This document shows positions 27,865 to 35,670 of a stretch of 64,000 nucleotides of DNA, piece by piece; position 1 is the stretch's first letter, and the number at the start of each line of letters is the position of its first letter. The DNA is taken from assembly GCF_020386615.1 (NCBI RefSeq), contig NZ_CP077769.1, positions 1,674,001-1,738,000 of the forward strand, given 5' to 3'. The stretch is from Chitinophaga pendula (GTDB taxonomy: Bacteria; Bacteroidota; Bacteroidia; Chitinophagales; Chitinophagaceae). The translations under genes were made by a program, and so were the position numbers. The notes under the pieces were generated by a model. It saw only the letters and a program-made list of their open reading frames with translations. It was not told where the DNA came from and did not search any database.

Positions 27865-28185
27865 ATGGATATTAATTTAAAGCCCATAACCGTAGTTATA
27901 TCCAGTTTAATTAAGCCCGGAATGATGAAGATCGCCAGACAAGCACTCTATGAAGTCATTAAAGAGGTGATCGCTCAGGAAATTGACTGTCAGGCGATAC
28001 ATGTTTATGAAGATCACGACAATCTGCAGCGCCTCCTAATTATCGAAAAGTGGACTTCGAAAGGAATTTTTTTAGGTTCCCATATGCAGATGCCTTATAT
28101 GAAAGCATTTATGCAAGCTGCGGAATCATTTCTTGATGGTAAAGCCGATTTTACATGCTGGGATGAAGTATTAGTAGCGCCTTAG
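27865..28185 (+). CDS. Antibiotic biosynthesis monooxygenase (ABM) domain protein
   Basis: A 106-residue dimeric alpha/beta-barrel protein of the ABM/YgiN type. Visible features are the beta-start ITVVISSLIKPGMMKIARQA, the central segment HVYEDHDNLQRLLIIEKWTS and HMQMPYMKAFMQAAESFL. Members oxidise quinols or aromatic compounds without cofactors. It is cotranscribed with the preceding reductase. Confidence 0.82.
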   Translation: MDINLKPITVVISSLIKPGMMKIARQALYEVIKEVIAQEIDCQAIHVYEDHDNLQRLLIIEKWTSKGIFLGSHMQMPYMKAFMQAAESFLDGKADFTCWDEVLVAP

Positions 28186-28280
28186 GAGCTTACGGTCTAT
28201 TACTGTTGATAAGTAATGTACGACGCTTTGATACAATATTTCAGCTTAGGATTGTTATCTGGATAGCGCTTGCATAAAAA

Positions 28281-28308
28281 AACGGTAGTAGTTTTTGCTA
28301 CTGCCGTT
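28281..28308. terminator. Bidirectional terminator between ABM and SDR genes
   Basis: AACGGTAGTAG (28281-28291) pairs with CTACTGCCGTT (28298-28308), one G-T wobble, flanked by A and T runs; the neighbouring genes converge here. Confidence 0.65.
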
Positions 28309-28343
28309 TATAAAAATTCGGTTTAAATACATCATGGCCTGGT

Positions 28344-29207
28344 CTAAGCTAAAAGCTCCCCCATACCAAATAATGTCAGACCTTTGCCATATTGTTTCTC
28401 TATAGCCTGGTTAGCTGCTTCAATGAATTCTCCTGTGATTGGGTCAACAACAGTCCTTAAAGGTCTTTTGCCTTTTTCAGAATCGATTAGTTTGACAATG
28501 GCATCGGCAACATCCTGTGGATTTGGATTATGAGTCTCGATCAGACTACCGATAGCATCCATCATTTTGTTAGGAATATCCGCAATTGCGCTATAACCTG
28601 CATACACCGATAGGTCTGAAGCTAGAGGCGCCTTTTGGCTTATTTCGGTAGGAAAAGCACCCGGTTCTAAAATAGCCACATCCACACCCAGGGGTCTGAG
28701 CTCGTAATGCAAACCTTCGCTCAGCCCTTCAAGGCCGAACTTGGAAGCGGCATATATGGTAGCAAGAGGAAAAGAGACCCTTCCAAAACCACTGGTCACA
28801 TTAATGATCAGGCCGTCCGACTGCTTACGCATGGATGGCAACACCTGCTTAATAAACCTCCAGGCGGCAAACACATTCACGTCAAACATATACTGTACAT
28901 CTGCCGTGGTAAAGCTCTCTGCCACTCCGTTCGAGGCGAAACCAGCATTGTTAACAAGCACGTCGATCTTACCTTCTGCAGCGATGATCGTATCAACCGC
29001 TTGTCTGACACTTTCGTCATCTGTAAGAGTAACATCTAAAACGGTCACATTTTCTACAGCCGATAGGGCATTGGCTTTTTCCACATTTTTACCCTTTGTA
29101 TCCCGCATAGTTGCGTAAACCTTATGCCCCAAACCAGCAACGCTGTGGGCAGTCAGCCAACCAAATCCACTATTTGTTCCTGTTATTAATACAATTTTTT
29201 CGCTCAT
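28344..29207 (-). CDS. Short-chain dehydrogenase/reductase
   Basis: A 287-residue SDR. The NAD(P) motif is TGTNSGFGWLTAHSV (TGxxxGxG), with NNAGFAS, a catalytic Ser in INVTSGFG, and YAASKFG (Tyr and Lys, spaced YxxxK). The classical fold is complete. Substrate unknown. A perfect 16-bp palindrome lies 53 bases upstream and recurs before the adjacent Crp/Fnr gene, so that regulator probably controls this enzyme. Confidence 0.9.
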   Translation of the reverse strand: MSEKIVLITGTNSGFGWLTAHSVAGLGHKVYATMRDTKGKNVEKANALSAVENVTVLDVTLTDDESVRQAVDTIIAAEGKIDVLVNNAGFASNGVAESFTTADVQYMFDVNVFAAWRFIKQVLPSMRKQSDGLIINVTSGFGRVSFPLATIYAASKFGLEGLSEGLHYELRPLGVDVAILEPGAFPTEISQKAPLASDLSVYAGYSAIADIPNKMMDAIGSLIETHNPNPQDVADAIVKLIDSEKGKRPLRTVVDPITGEFIEAANQAIEKQYGKGLTLFGMGELLA

Positions 29208-29260
29208 TTTTTTTTGTTTAAATCAATGAAGCAAAGGTCTGCAACAGCAAAGAAATAATA

Positions 29261-29276
29261 TTTACCATTTGGTAAA
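29261..29276. promoter_or_regulatory. 16-bp palindromic operator upstream of the SDR gene
   Basis: TTTACCATTTGGTAAA has TTTACC/GGTAAA arms and is the reverse complement of the site at 29888. It is the likely binding site of the Crp/Fnr protein encoded next door. Confidence 0.65.
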
Positions 29277-29284
29277 AACTAAAC

Positions 29285-29854
29285 TTAGCGGATGTTCCGG
29301 CGTATTCTGCTGAGGGATTGTTGGGTAATGCCTAGATAAGACGCTACATAGGAAAGCGGAATGCGGTTAACAAGAGTAGGGAAGGTCTCAATAAAATACA
29401 AGTATCGCGTGGTGGCATCTTCGGAAACCAAGGGGCTTCTTCTTTCCATAGCCAACATCAAACATTTTTTAATGATATTGGCCTTGATCATTTCAAAGCC
29501 AACAATGGTGTGGGAGATATCATCCCAATCCTTTTTGCTGAAAGCAACGACCTTGCAGTCGGTAACCGCCTGTATATATTCAGATGCTTCTAGCTGAGAT
29601 TCAAACTTCACATTATCTGATACGAAGTTACCTTCATCGACAAAGTAATTGGTAATCTCTTCGTTTTTATTGTTGTAGTAACAAAAGCGAAATATGCCTG
29701 TAACAACGAAGCCAACATATCTAGGCACTTTACCCGCTTCTGAAAAATAGTCATCCTTCTTAAACTCTAGTGTCTTGGTCTTACTCAAAAGAAGATCAAT
29801 CTGCTGTTCATTCAAATCTCCGAATTGGAGAATCAGATCAATTAGCGCTTTCAT
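29285..29854 (-). CDS. Crp/Fnr-family transcriptional regulator
   Basis: A 189-residue regulator with an N-terminal cyclic-nucleotide-binding fold (about residues 10-115, e.g. VPRYVGFVVTGIFRFCYY) and a C-terminal helix-turn-helix (IPLSYVASYLGITQQSLSRI). No Fe-S cysteine cluster is visible, so it is not a classic FNR. ATG 29854 is chosen; the longer frame adds five residues. It is upstream of the SDR in the same orientation. Both have the same palindrome in their upstream DNA, consistent with autoregulation and SDR control. Confidence 0.88.
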   Translation of the reverse strand: MKALIDLILQFGDLNEQQIDLLLSKTKTLEFKKDDYFSEAGKVPRYVGFVVTGIFRFCYYNNKNEEITNYFVDEGNFVSDNVKFESQLEASEYIQAVTDCKVVAFSKKDWDDISHTIVGFEMIKANIIKKCLMLAMERRSPLVSEDATTRYLYFIETFPTLVNRIPLSYVASYLGITQQSLSRIRRNIR

Positions 29855-29887
29855 GGGCGAAAAATACAATTTACCTGCAAAACCTGA

Positions 29888-29903
29888 TTTACCAAATGGT
29901 AAA
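29888..29903. promoter_or_regulatory. 16-bp palindromic operator upstream of the Crp/Fnr gene
   Basis: TTTACCAAATGGTAAA lies 33 bases upstream of the regulator's ATG. It is identical, in opposite orientation, to the site at 29261. Confidence 0.65.
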
Positions 29904-29970
29904 AAAATAGATAGCTAAGGGGCATTCGGATGAACAGCGGAGTGGGGGCTCTCCAATCAGCCAGATATAG

Positions 29971-30673
29971 TTAGCAAATCAGTAGCAGCCTATTCTGTCC
30001 GGATTTTTCCCTTGGTGCACGGTGAATACAAGGAGGGACTTTACTTTCAGGATGATCAACTGCCAGCCTCCATAAGTGACCACGCCCTAAGCTTATTGGA
30101 CGTGCACCAGGTTTCGCCTCATAGTGCAGATCAAAGAAATGTTCGCTTAGAAAGGATTCAAAACCTGCAGCAGACCCATGATATAGTTTTTTTCAGTTCA
30201 TCACGTATTTCTGGAATAAGAACTTTCTGTTGGCCTTGTGCATTGGGCAATATTTCGCTGGAATCGCCATAATAAGTACATAAAAAGGTATCTGTGGGTA
30301 TGGGAGAACGATCTACGTGGAAAGAATAAACATCGGTGGGGAAAAACAGGTAGCTATCGTCCTGCTCATAGTGGTTGATAACATTAAGTACCGGGGAAGC
30401 CCCATGAGCCGTCAATAGTTGCAAATCATTGAGAAGAATATCACGGGCAAGTTGCCCTTGCTCACTCAATTGAAGTTCACGAAGCTCCTCCGGTTGGATT
30501 TCGGTTATATTCCCGTTTAGTGCTACTCTTTTAACAATCTCAGAAAAATTACCTCCTAGTGTACGACGCCAGCAAATCGCATTGATGGCGCCCTCAAAAG
30601 GTGTATAAGCAAGATCCTGAAAACTTGTGACATACTGAATATGTTGCTCAGCAGGAGATAAATCTGTCATCAT
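29971..30673 (-). pseudogene. Frameshifted DUF1826-like gene
   Basis: The main frame (30158-30673, 171 aa) resembles DUF1826: FHVDRSPIPTDTFLCTYYGD is the central motif. It stops early. Dropping one base in the A7 run (T7 on the plus strand, 30187-30193) restores a frame to a TAA at 29971 that adds GFESFLSEHFFDLHYEAKPG, SLGRGHLWRLAVDHPESKV and PPCIHRAP, the expected C-terminal part. Cause is either a real frameshift, slippage at the A7 tract, or a sequencing error. The function of the family is unknown. DUF name assigned from memory of the motif. Confidence 0.65.
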
Positions 30674-30824
30674 GGCTGATATAAATGTGAAATGATTTAA
30701 CTGCGAAGCACGGACTTTTTTTTCTTATAACCGAGACTTTACGATTATTAAATGAAATCCCGGTGTCAATCTACGATCTGGAATTAAATGTCAGCTCTTG
30801 GGAGCAATACGATCTTGCCAATAT

Positions 30825-31694
30825 TTATTTTGAGTGCACTTTATCGTCAACAAGCGCTTGAATATATTCTTCCAAAGTGATGTTACCTTTCTCAGGGCAA
30901 TCCGATGTATTTTTACTGTACAAAGTGACGTGCGTCATGTTGGCCATTGATTGCGCAGCAGCTGTTGAGAAACCAGATTCCAATAGGAAATCTACCCACC
31001 CGCTTTCTGGTATCACGGTTACTTCCACCTCTTTTTGCAAAGCCCGACTAAAAGCTATTGCCACGTCAGCAGGAGCGTATTGACGAGGCCCTTCGATATA
31101 AAATAAGGGATGTTCATCTGCCGGCGCTTGTAATGCTTTGGCGGCTAATAGGGCGATATCGGCAGGTGCTACCATAGGAAATACAAAGTCGGCGGGATAC
31201 AACGAATAAATGGTCCCCGTTGTAGTAGCCGAGTGGAGCATCGAGTCCCAATTACTATAATAGTAAGCACCACGTATTATTGTTGGAGTTCGAAAGATCG
31301 CCTTTACCTTTTGCTCCAGGTTATATAGTACAGCAAGGTCTCCTAATTGGCTACCCGGCTGTGCGCCATAAGTCGATTCGACTACAATTTTTTCAAAGGA
31401 ACTCTTCGATATAGCCTCAACTATAGATACAATGTTTTTTTCCTCCTCTTCAGAGGTGTCAGTATGAGGTGCTGCAGGTGGATTAAGTACATATAGCCGC
31501 TTGCCTGTTTTAAATATCCGGGTCAGCGTTTCGGTATCTCGGACATCTGCTACAGCAGCAGTTGCTCCTGCTTTCTCTATCTGTGACGCATGATCATTGT
31601 TGCTGGTAATGCCGGTGACAGATGCACCATGCTGTACCAATTGCCTGATGACAGCTGAACCAATATGTCCAGTGGCTCCTAAGATAATATACAT
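30825..31694 (-). CDS. NmrA-like NAD(P)-binding protein
   Basis: A 289-residue atypical SDR. The N-terminal nucleotide motif is IILGATGHIGSAVIRQL (GxxGxxG), followed by AAVADVRDTETLTRIF and VVESTYGAQ; it lacks the YxxxK pair of classical SDRs. Such proteins act as NADP sensors or as reductases of small quinone-like substrates. Adjacent genes suggest no specific pathway. Confidence 0.82.
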   Translation of the reverse strand: MYIILGATGHIGSAVIRQLVQHGASVTGITSNNDHASQIEKAGATAAVADVRDTETLTRIFKTGKRLYVLNPPAAPHTDTSEEEEKNIVSIVEAISKSSFEKIVVESTYGAQPGSQLGDLAVLYNLEQKVKAIFRTPTIIRGAYYYSNWDSMLHSATTTGTIYSLYPADFVFPMVAPADIALLAAKALQAPADEHPLFYIEGPRQYAPADVAIAFSRALQKEVEVTVIPESGWVDFLLESGFSTAAAQSMANMTHVTLYSKNTSDCPEKGNITLEEYIQALVDDKVHSK

Positions 31695-31870
31695 AGCAAA
31701 AAAGTTTTGGTATCAAACCCAAATTCCAGGCCAGCCTGAACCAAGGATGAGATTGCATGCTGGCATAAATATTCGTAACTTCCATATAAAGTGGCAAGTA
31801 ACGCTGCATATAAAGACCAGCGCTCAGATGTTTCTCAACTATCGTAAAATAAACGTTCCATCTTTGGAAA

Positions 31871-32165
31871 ATGAGAAGTGTTATTCTAAATCTGGCGATA
31901 ACTTTTGATGGATTTATTGAAGGCCCTAATGGAGAACTTGATTGGATTGTAAAAGATGAAGGATGCATACCAGTTGCTGAATAGTAAAATTAAGTACGTA
32001 TTTTCAAAAACGATGCAACCTACAGATTCGAATGTTACTGTCATTAGTGCGAATAATTTTAGGGCGGGGAAACCACTTTTTGAGAACATTCAAATAAAAA
32101 AAAGCAACCTAATATTATTAAACACAAAAGATTATAAATCCGGAGTGATACTGGTTAAGATATAA
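31871..32165 (+). pseudogene. Internally deleted RibD/DHFR-type reductase
   Basis: ATG 31871 opens an N-terminal fragment typical of the reductase family (SVILNLAITFDGFIEGPNGE, LDWIVKDEG) that stops at 31984. In another frame the next bases encode a middle piece (KIKYVFSKTMQP) joined directly to the C-terminal end (AGKPLFENIQIKKSNLILLN, then TKDYKSGVILVKI). About half of the domain, including the dinucleotide loop, is missing. A dead paralogue of the genes at 24408 and 27339. Confidence 0.65.
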
Positions 32166-32179
32166 GGTAAATAAACAAG

Positions 32180-32698
32180 ATGACAATCGAACAGATATTT
32201 CAGGACAAATCGATAAAAGCTAAAGGCAAAGTATCTGCTATTGGTGATTGGCTGCTAAGTGGAGCGCTGCGTATAGATGAATTAACGGCTTATGCAGAAA
32301 GGCAAAAGGCAGTGGATAAAGCTACTTGTATCGAAGCCATAGAGTATGCAACTAAAAAGCAACCCGCCATTGCCGACCAAGAGCTGCTGGCTTATGTGAC
32401 CCTGGCGCTAAAGGAGGCAGAACCGAGGATAAAATGGGAAAGTGCGAAAGTAATGGGGAATATAGCTAAACAATTTCCGGCTCAACTCGAAAAATCAATA
32501 AATAACCTTTTGGCAAACGCTGAAAATTCAGGTACTGTAGTACGATGGGCAACGGCATATGCCCTGGCCGAGATATTGAAGCTCAAAACAGAAAGCAATA
32601 AAAAGCTATTATCCAAAATGGAGGACCTCTGCGAGAAAGAAGAAGACAATGGTGTTAAGAAAAAATACCAGGATGCCTTAAAGAAGATAAAGAAGTAG
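32180..32698 (+). CDS. HEAT-repeat protein
   Basis: A 172-residue all-helical protein built from HEAT-like repeats (e.g. DKATCIEAIEYATKKQP; EPRIKWESAKVMGNIAKQFP; SGTVVRWATAYALAEILKLK). The C-terminus is Lys-rich. Similar short repeat proteins occur widely in Bacteroidota as binding scaffolds. No enzymatic motif and no signal peptide. It starts 14 bases after the decayed reductase. Confidence 0.7.
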   Translation: MTIEQIFQDKSIKAKGKVSAIGDWLLSGALRIDELTAYAERQKAVDKATCIEAIEYATKKQPAIADQELLAYVTLALKEAEPRIKWESAKVMGNIAKQFPAQLEKSINNLLANAENSGTVVRWATAYALAEILKLKTESNKKLLSKMEDLCEKEEDNGVKKKYQDALKKIKK

Positions 32699-32761
32699 CT
32701 CGCCATCGCCGATCTGATAAACCGTTTGGCAAAGGGGAAAACAAGCATTTACTAAATATTC

Positions 32762-32773
32762 GTGTACGTACAC
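32762..32773. promoter_or_regulatory. Palindromic candidate operator before the LacI gene
   Basis: GTGTACGTACAC is a perfect 12-bp palindrome, 70 bases upstream of the regulator start, of the kind bound by LacI-family dimers. Related GTGTACGTT words recur downstream at 34006 and 34183. Confidence 0.5.
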
Positions 32774-32843
32774 AAAAATAAATGCTATTTTTATTTTTCC
32801 AAGAGATACTTAAAAAGATCTGGAAATACCTAATAATCAATTC

Positions 32844-33908
32844 ATGAAAAAGACTATAGAGCCCTCTTTGGTTGGTGTGAAGGAAATTGCAAGAAGAGCA
32901 AATGTATCCATTGGTACGGTGGACAGGGTATTGAACAACCGTAGCGGTGTCGCACTGAAAACACGGGAGAAAGTGCTGGAAATCATAAAGGAACTGGATT
33001 ATCGGCCCAATATAATGGCTCGCAGGCTAGCCTCCCGCCGTAGCTGGAAATTGGGGGTGCTGATTCCCGCAATATCCACAGAGACTGGCTATTGGAATGC
33101 CCCTCTACAAGGAATTAGAGAGGCTGCCAATGAAATCCGTGACTTCGGTGTAACCGTACAGGTGTTCCTTTTCGATCAGAATGACAAATCCACCTTTACG
33201 ACAGAAGCAAACAACATCCTCAAACAATCCTTTGATGGCATCCTGTTGGTACCGATGTTTGAAGAAGAATCCTTGAAGCTGATAAAAAAATGTCACGCCA
33301 AACAAATCCCCTATGTATTCATCAACTCCGATATGGAAGGCCAGCAAAGACTCAGCTATATCGGACCCGACCTTTTTCAAAGCGGCTATCTCTCTGCCCA
33401 TCTCGTCAATTACCTGATGCAGGATCAACAAGAAGTACTCATAGTAAATATCTCCAAAGAAATGGACCTGCATCACCACCTGTTAAAAAAAGAGGAGGGC
33501 TTCAGGGCCTATTTCAGAAGTAATAAAAGAACCGTTCAACTAAAAAAAATAGATATCCGCGAAACAGATTACAGATCGGTGAAAATAAAGCTGGATAAGA
33601 TGCTGAAAGAGAATAATATTGATGTCATCTTCGTAACCAACTCCCGGGTGGCTACAGTAGCGCGCTTCCTGGAAGAGACCGGAGATGTCAATATCCGACT
33701 CATTGGCTACGATTTCCTGGCGGAAAATATTGCATACCTGGAGAAATCTGTGATCGATTTTCTTATCTGTCAGAAACCCCAGGAGCAAGGCCACAAAGGT
33801 CTGATGGCATTGTACCGGCATCTCGTGCTCGGACAGTCAGTAGAGGAAGAACAATACATGCCAATAGATATCATCACCCGGGAAAACTTTCGTAACTATC
33901 GCAATTAA
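32844..33908 (+). CDS. LacI-family transcriptional regulator
   Basis: A 354-residue regulator. The N-terminal HTH and hinge are clear: VKEIARRANVSIGTVDRVLN, NRSGVALKTREKV, YRPNIMARRLASRR. A periplasmic-binding-like sugar-sensing domain follows (about residues 68-345; YVFINSDMEGQQRLSYIGPD). LacI proteins in this phylum usually respond to sugars and regulate transport or glycan genes. No transport or sugar-degradation gene is adjacent, so the regulon may be elsewhere or lost. Confidence 0.9.
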   Translation: MKKTIEPSLVGVKEIARRANVSIGTVDRVLNNRSGVALKTREKVLEIIKELDYRPNIMARRLASRRSWKLGVLIPAISTETGYWNAPLQGIREAANEIRDFGVTVQVFLFDQNDKSTFTTEANNILKQSFDGILLVPMFEEESLKLIKKCHAKQIPYVFINSDMEGQQRLSYIGPDLFQSGYLSAHLVNYLMQDQQEVLIVNISKEMDLHHHLLKKEEGFRAYFRSNKRTVQLKKIDIRETDYRSVKIKLDKMLKENNIDVIFVTNSRVATVARFLEETGDVNIRLIGYDFLAENIAYLEKSVIDFLICQKPQEQGHKGLMALYRHLVLGQSVEEEQYMPIDIITRENFRNYRN

Positions 33909-33970
33909 AACTTTCCGATAAATTTGGATTTCAGTTTTTATTCTTATATTGTATAGGTTAACGTCTTTGT

Positions 33971-33995
33971 AGGACCTAAGTAAAGGTCCTTTTTT
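33971..33995 (+). terminator. Intrinsic terminator after the LacI gene
   Basis: AGGACC (33971-33976), 8-base loop, GGTCCT (33985-33990), then TTTTT. Confidence 0.65.
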
Positions 33996-34005
33996 AGAGA
34001 CAGTA

Positions 34006-34020
34006 TCGTTAACGTACACG
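34006..34020. promoter_or_regulatory. Candidate LacI operator, copy 1
   Basis: TCGTTAACGTACACG is the exact reverse complement of 34183-34197 and shares GTGTACGT with the palindrome upstream of the LacI gene. Confidence 0.4.
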
Positions 34021-34182
34021 TTATTCCGTTAAAGGCATCCGCTTTGATGAGAAACTAACTCGTAAAAACAGACACGCAAGACTTCGCTTGTGTCAGCCAA
34101 AATGAATTATACAAACGCTTTCTCTATACAAAAACAAGGTACGCTTGGACAAATTGAAGCAGACGTTTTTTTTAGCCAGATT

Positions 34183-34197
34183 CGTGTACGTTAACGA
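34183..34197. promoter_or_regulatory. Candidate LacI operator, copy 2
   Basis: CGTGTACGTTAACGA, inverted copy of 34006-34020, 162 bases apart. A third weaker GCGTGTACAAATTGC sits at 34312. Together they suggest a looped or multi-site promoter region without an intact gene attached. Confidence 0.4.
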
Positions 34198-34301
34198 AGG
34201 GTGGTCAATCGGGATCATCGCTATATTATTCCATCATTTTAACTAGAAGGCAAGTATCTCTATAAAAAAACAGAACAGTCCATCTAAAGCAGGTATTTTA
34301 C

Positions 34302-34541
34302 TCAAATTATTGCGTGTACAAATTGCAATAAGACAACCAAAACCGTAAGACCCTGTCCGCGCATGCCACTGACTGCATTACGACCGCCACCTGCATAAGT
34401 TACCCCGTAACTGGCGGAGCACGTAGATTTAGCTGGGAACTTAGTATCGTCATACCAGCCGCCGTATTCTGCTTTCATCACATCGACAACCTGGCGACCA
34501 TGAAAGCCAGGGGAATTTTCATAAATGTGGCGATGAAATGC
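34302..34541 (-). pseudogene. Possible decayed C-terminal coding fragment
   Basis: On the minus strand about 79 codons are open up to a TGA at 34302-34304 with protein-like content (YENSPGFHGRQVVDVMKAEY, GGWYDDTKFPAKSTCSASYG). An in-frame stop at 34542 cuts it off from any start. Not recognised. It lies between LacI-type sites and an (AC)8 run (34577-34592). Confidence 0.25.
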
Positions 34542-34723
34542 CTACACCACATTTCCTGACCTGGAACCATGTAAGTACACACACACACACACCCGACTTC
34601 CACCGCAAAGAGGATTTTGAAGAAATTCTTTTTCTATGAAACTATATCCGGGCGGTACCTTGCATCAGACGCCTCTTAGAACGGGCACTAAGTACGGCTC
34701 TCTCGGGAGATTAAGTAAGAAAA

Positions 34724-35266
34724 TTAACGATTGAAAGTAGGCATCTCTACAAGTTTGATACCATTGTCTTTAGCATATTGCGTACCTAGATCATACAGTT
34801 TGTTGTACTTGGCCTGAAAAGTATCGTAGGATTTTTTATCCAAGGCTTCCAGCGCTTTGTTGATCTCCTCTCCAGGAGCTTGTTGATCAATCATCTTCGC
34901 GATGACCAGGTGATCAGTCTTATAGCTCTCCAAAGCAAAGCGAAAGAGGTCTTTTAACGCATTGAGCATGGGTTCCGTATTTTTAGTAGGCATCAGTGCC
35001 TCTACATTTTCTAGGTATTTCTGTATGCGTTGAATATTATAACCTACCTGTTCCTCGAAGAGATGTGCCCCAGGAGTGATTGTTCTTTTCCCATATCCAA
35101 GAGCTCTGACAAAGTAGTCAGTACCAAAAAGAGAGACGGAGTTGGCATTCAACGCTGCCGCATCGAAATATTTTTCTGGACTTGCCGGCATTTTACAGGC
35201 TGCTAATAAGAATAATAGACCACCAAAATAAGCAAGAATGTTGTTGGTTTTCCTCAATAGGGTCAT
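34724..35266 (-). CDS. Lipoprotein of unknown function
   Basis: A 180-residue protein with a lipoprotein signal: FGGLLFLLAACKMPAS, lipidated Cys about residue 24. The mature part is helical (QVGYNIQRIQKYLENVEALM; SYDTFQAKYNKLYDLGTQYA) without recognised domain. It is probably anchored in the periplasmic or outer-membrane leaflet. No partner gene is adjacent. Confidence 0.65.
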   Translation of the reverse strand: MTLLRKTNNILAYFGGLLFLLAACKMPASPEKYFDAAALNANSVSLFGTDYFVRALGYGKRTITPGAHLFEEQVGYNIQRIQKYLENVEALMPTKNTEPMLNALKDLFRFALESYKTDHLVIAKMIDQQAPGEEINKALEALDKKSYDTFQAKYNKLYDLGTQYAKDNGIKLVEMPTFNR

Positions 35267-35670
35267 ATGTAGATATTTTTATAATATTAAAGTCGCCTTG
35301 AGATGTTTCACAAATAGTAATGACGCCGATAGCTAACCGAAATTACTCGTATTTAAACGCATTGACTAATTTAATTGTTTTCCAAAGCAACCTCATCTTC
35401 AAATAAAGACATCCGAAAATCGCTGATATAAATCCAGTACACCCTATCGGTATCAATGGGGAATATCAAAGTAGTAATGTAACCTATAGCGAGGTGTGTA
35501 CAATTTTCCCTGGAACGCCGTTTGTGTAAACAGAGTATATATTTATAAAGTACCTTTATTAGTGAATATGCTGAAGCAGTCATGGTGAAACCTGTTCTAT
35601 TCAAGTGCCCTTTGGTAGGTAAAACTAAATGGATAGAGAGGCTTTATGCTGATTAAAAATATTCGGAAAT
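35267..35670. other. Intergenic region before the hybrid kinase
   Basis: No supported gene. A minus-strand frame at 35371-35604 (77 codons, ending SLFEDEVALENN) has no family resemblance and no clear start signal. Confidence 0.4.

Noticed and set aside
30012..30272. 86-codon plus-strand ORF
   Set aside because: It is antisense to the frameshifted DUF1826-like gene, whose minus-strand translation has clear family motifs.
34577..34592. (AC)8 dinucleotide run
   Set aside because: Simple repeat in a decayed intergenic region; not within a gene or promoter, so phase variation is not supported.
35371..35604. 77-codon minus-strand ORF before the hybrid kinase
   Set aside because: No family likeness, no promoter or start signal, odd composition; kept only as a comment on the gap.
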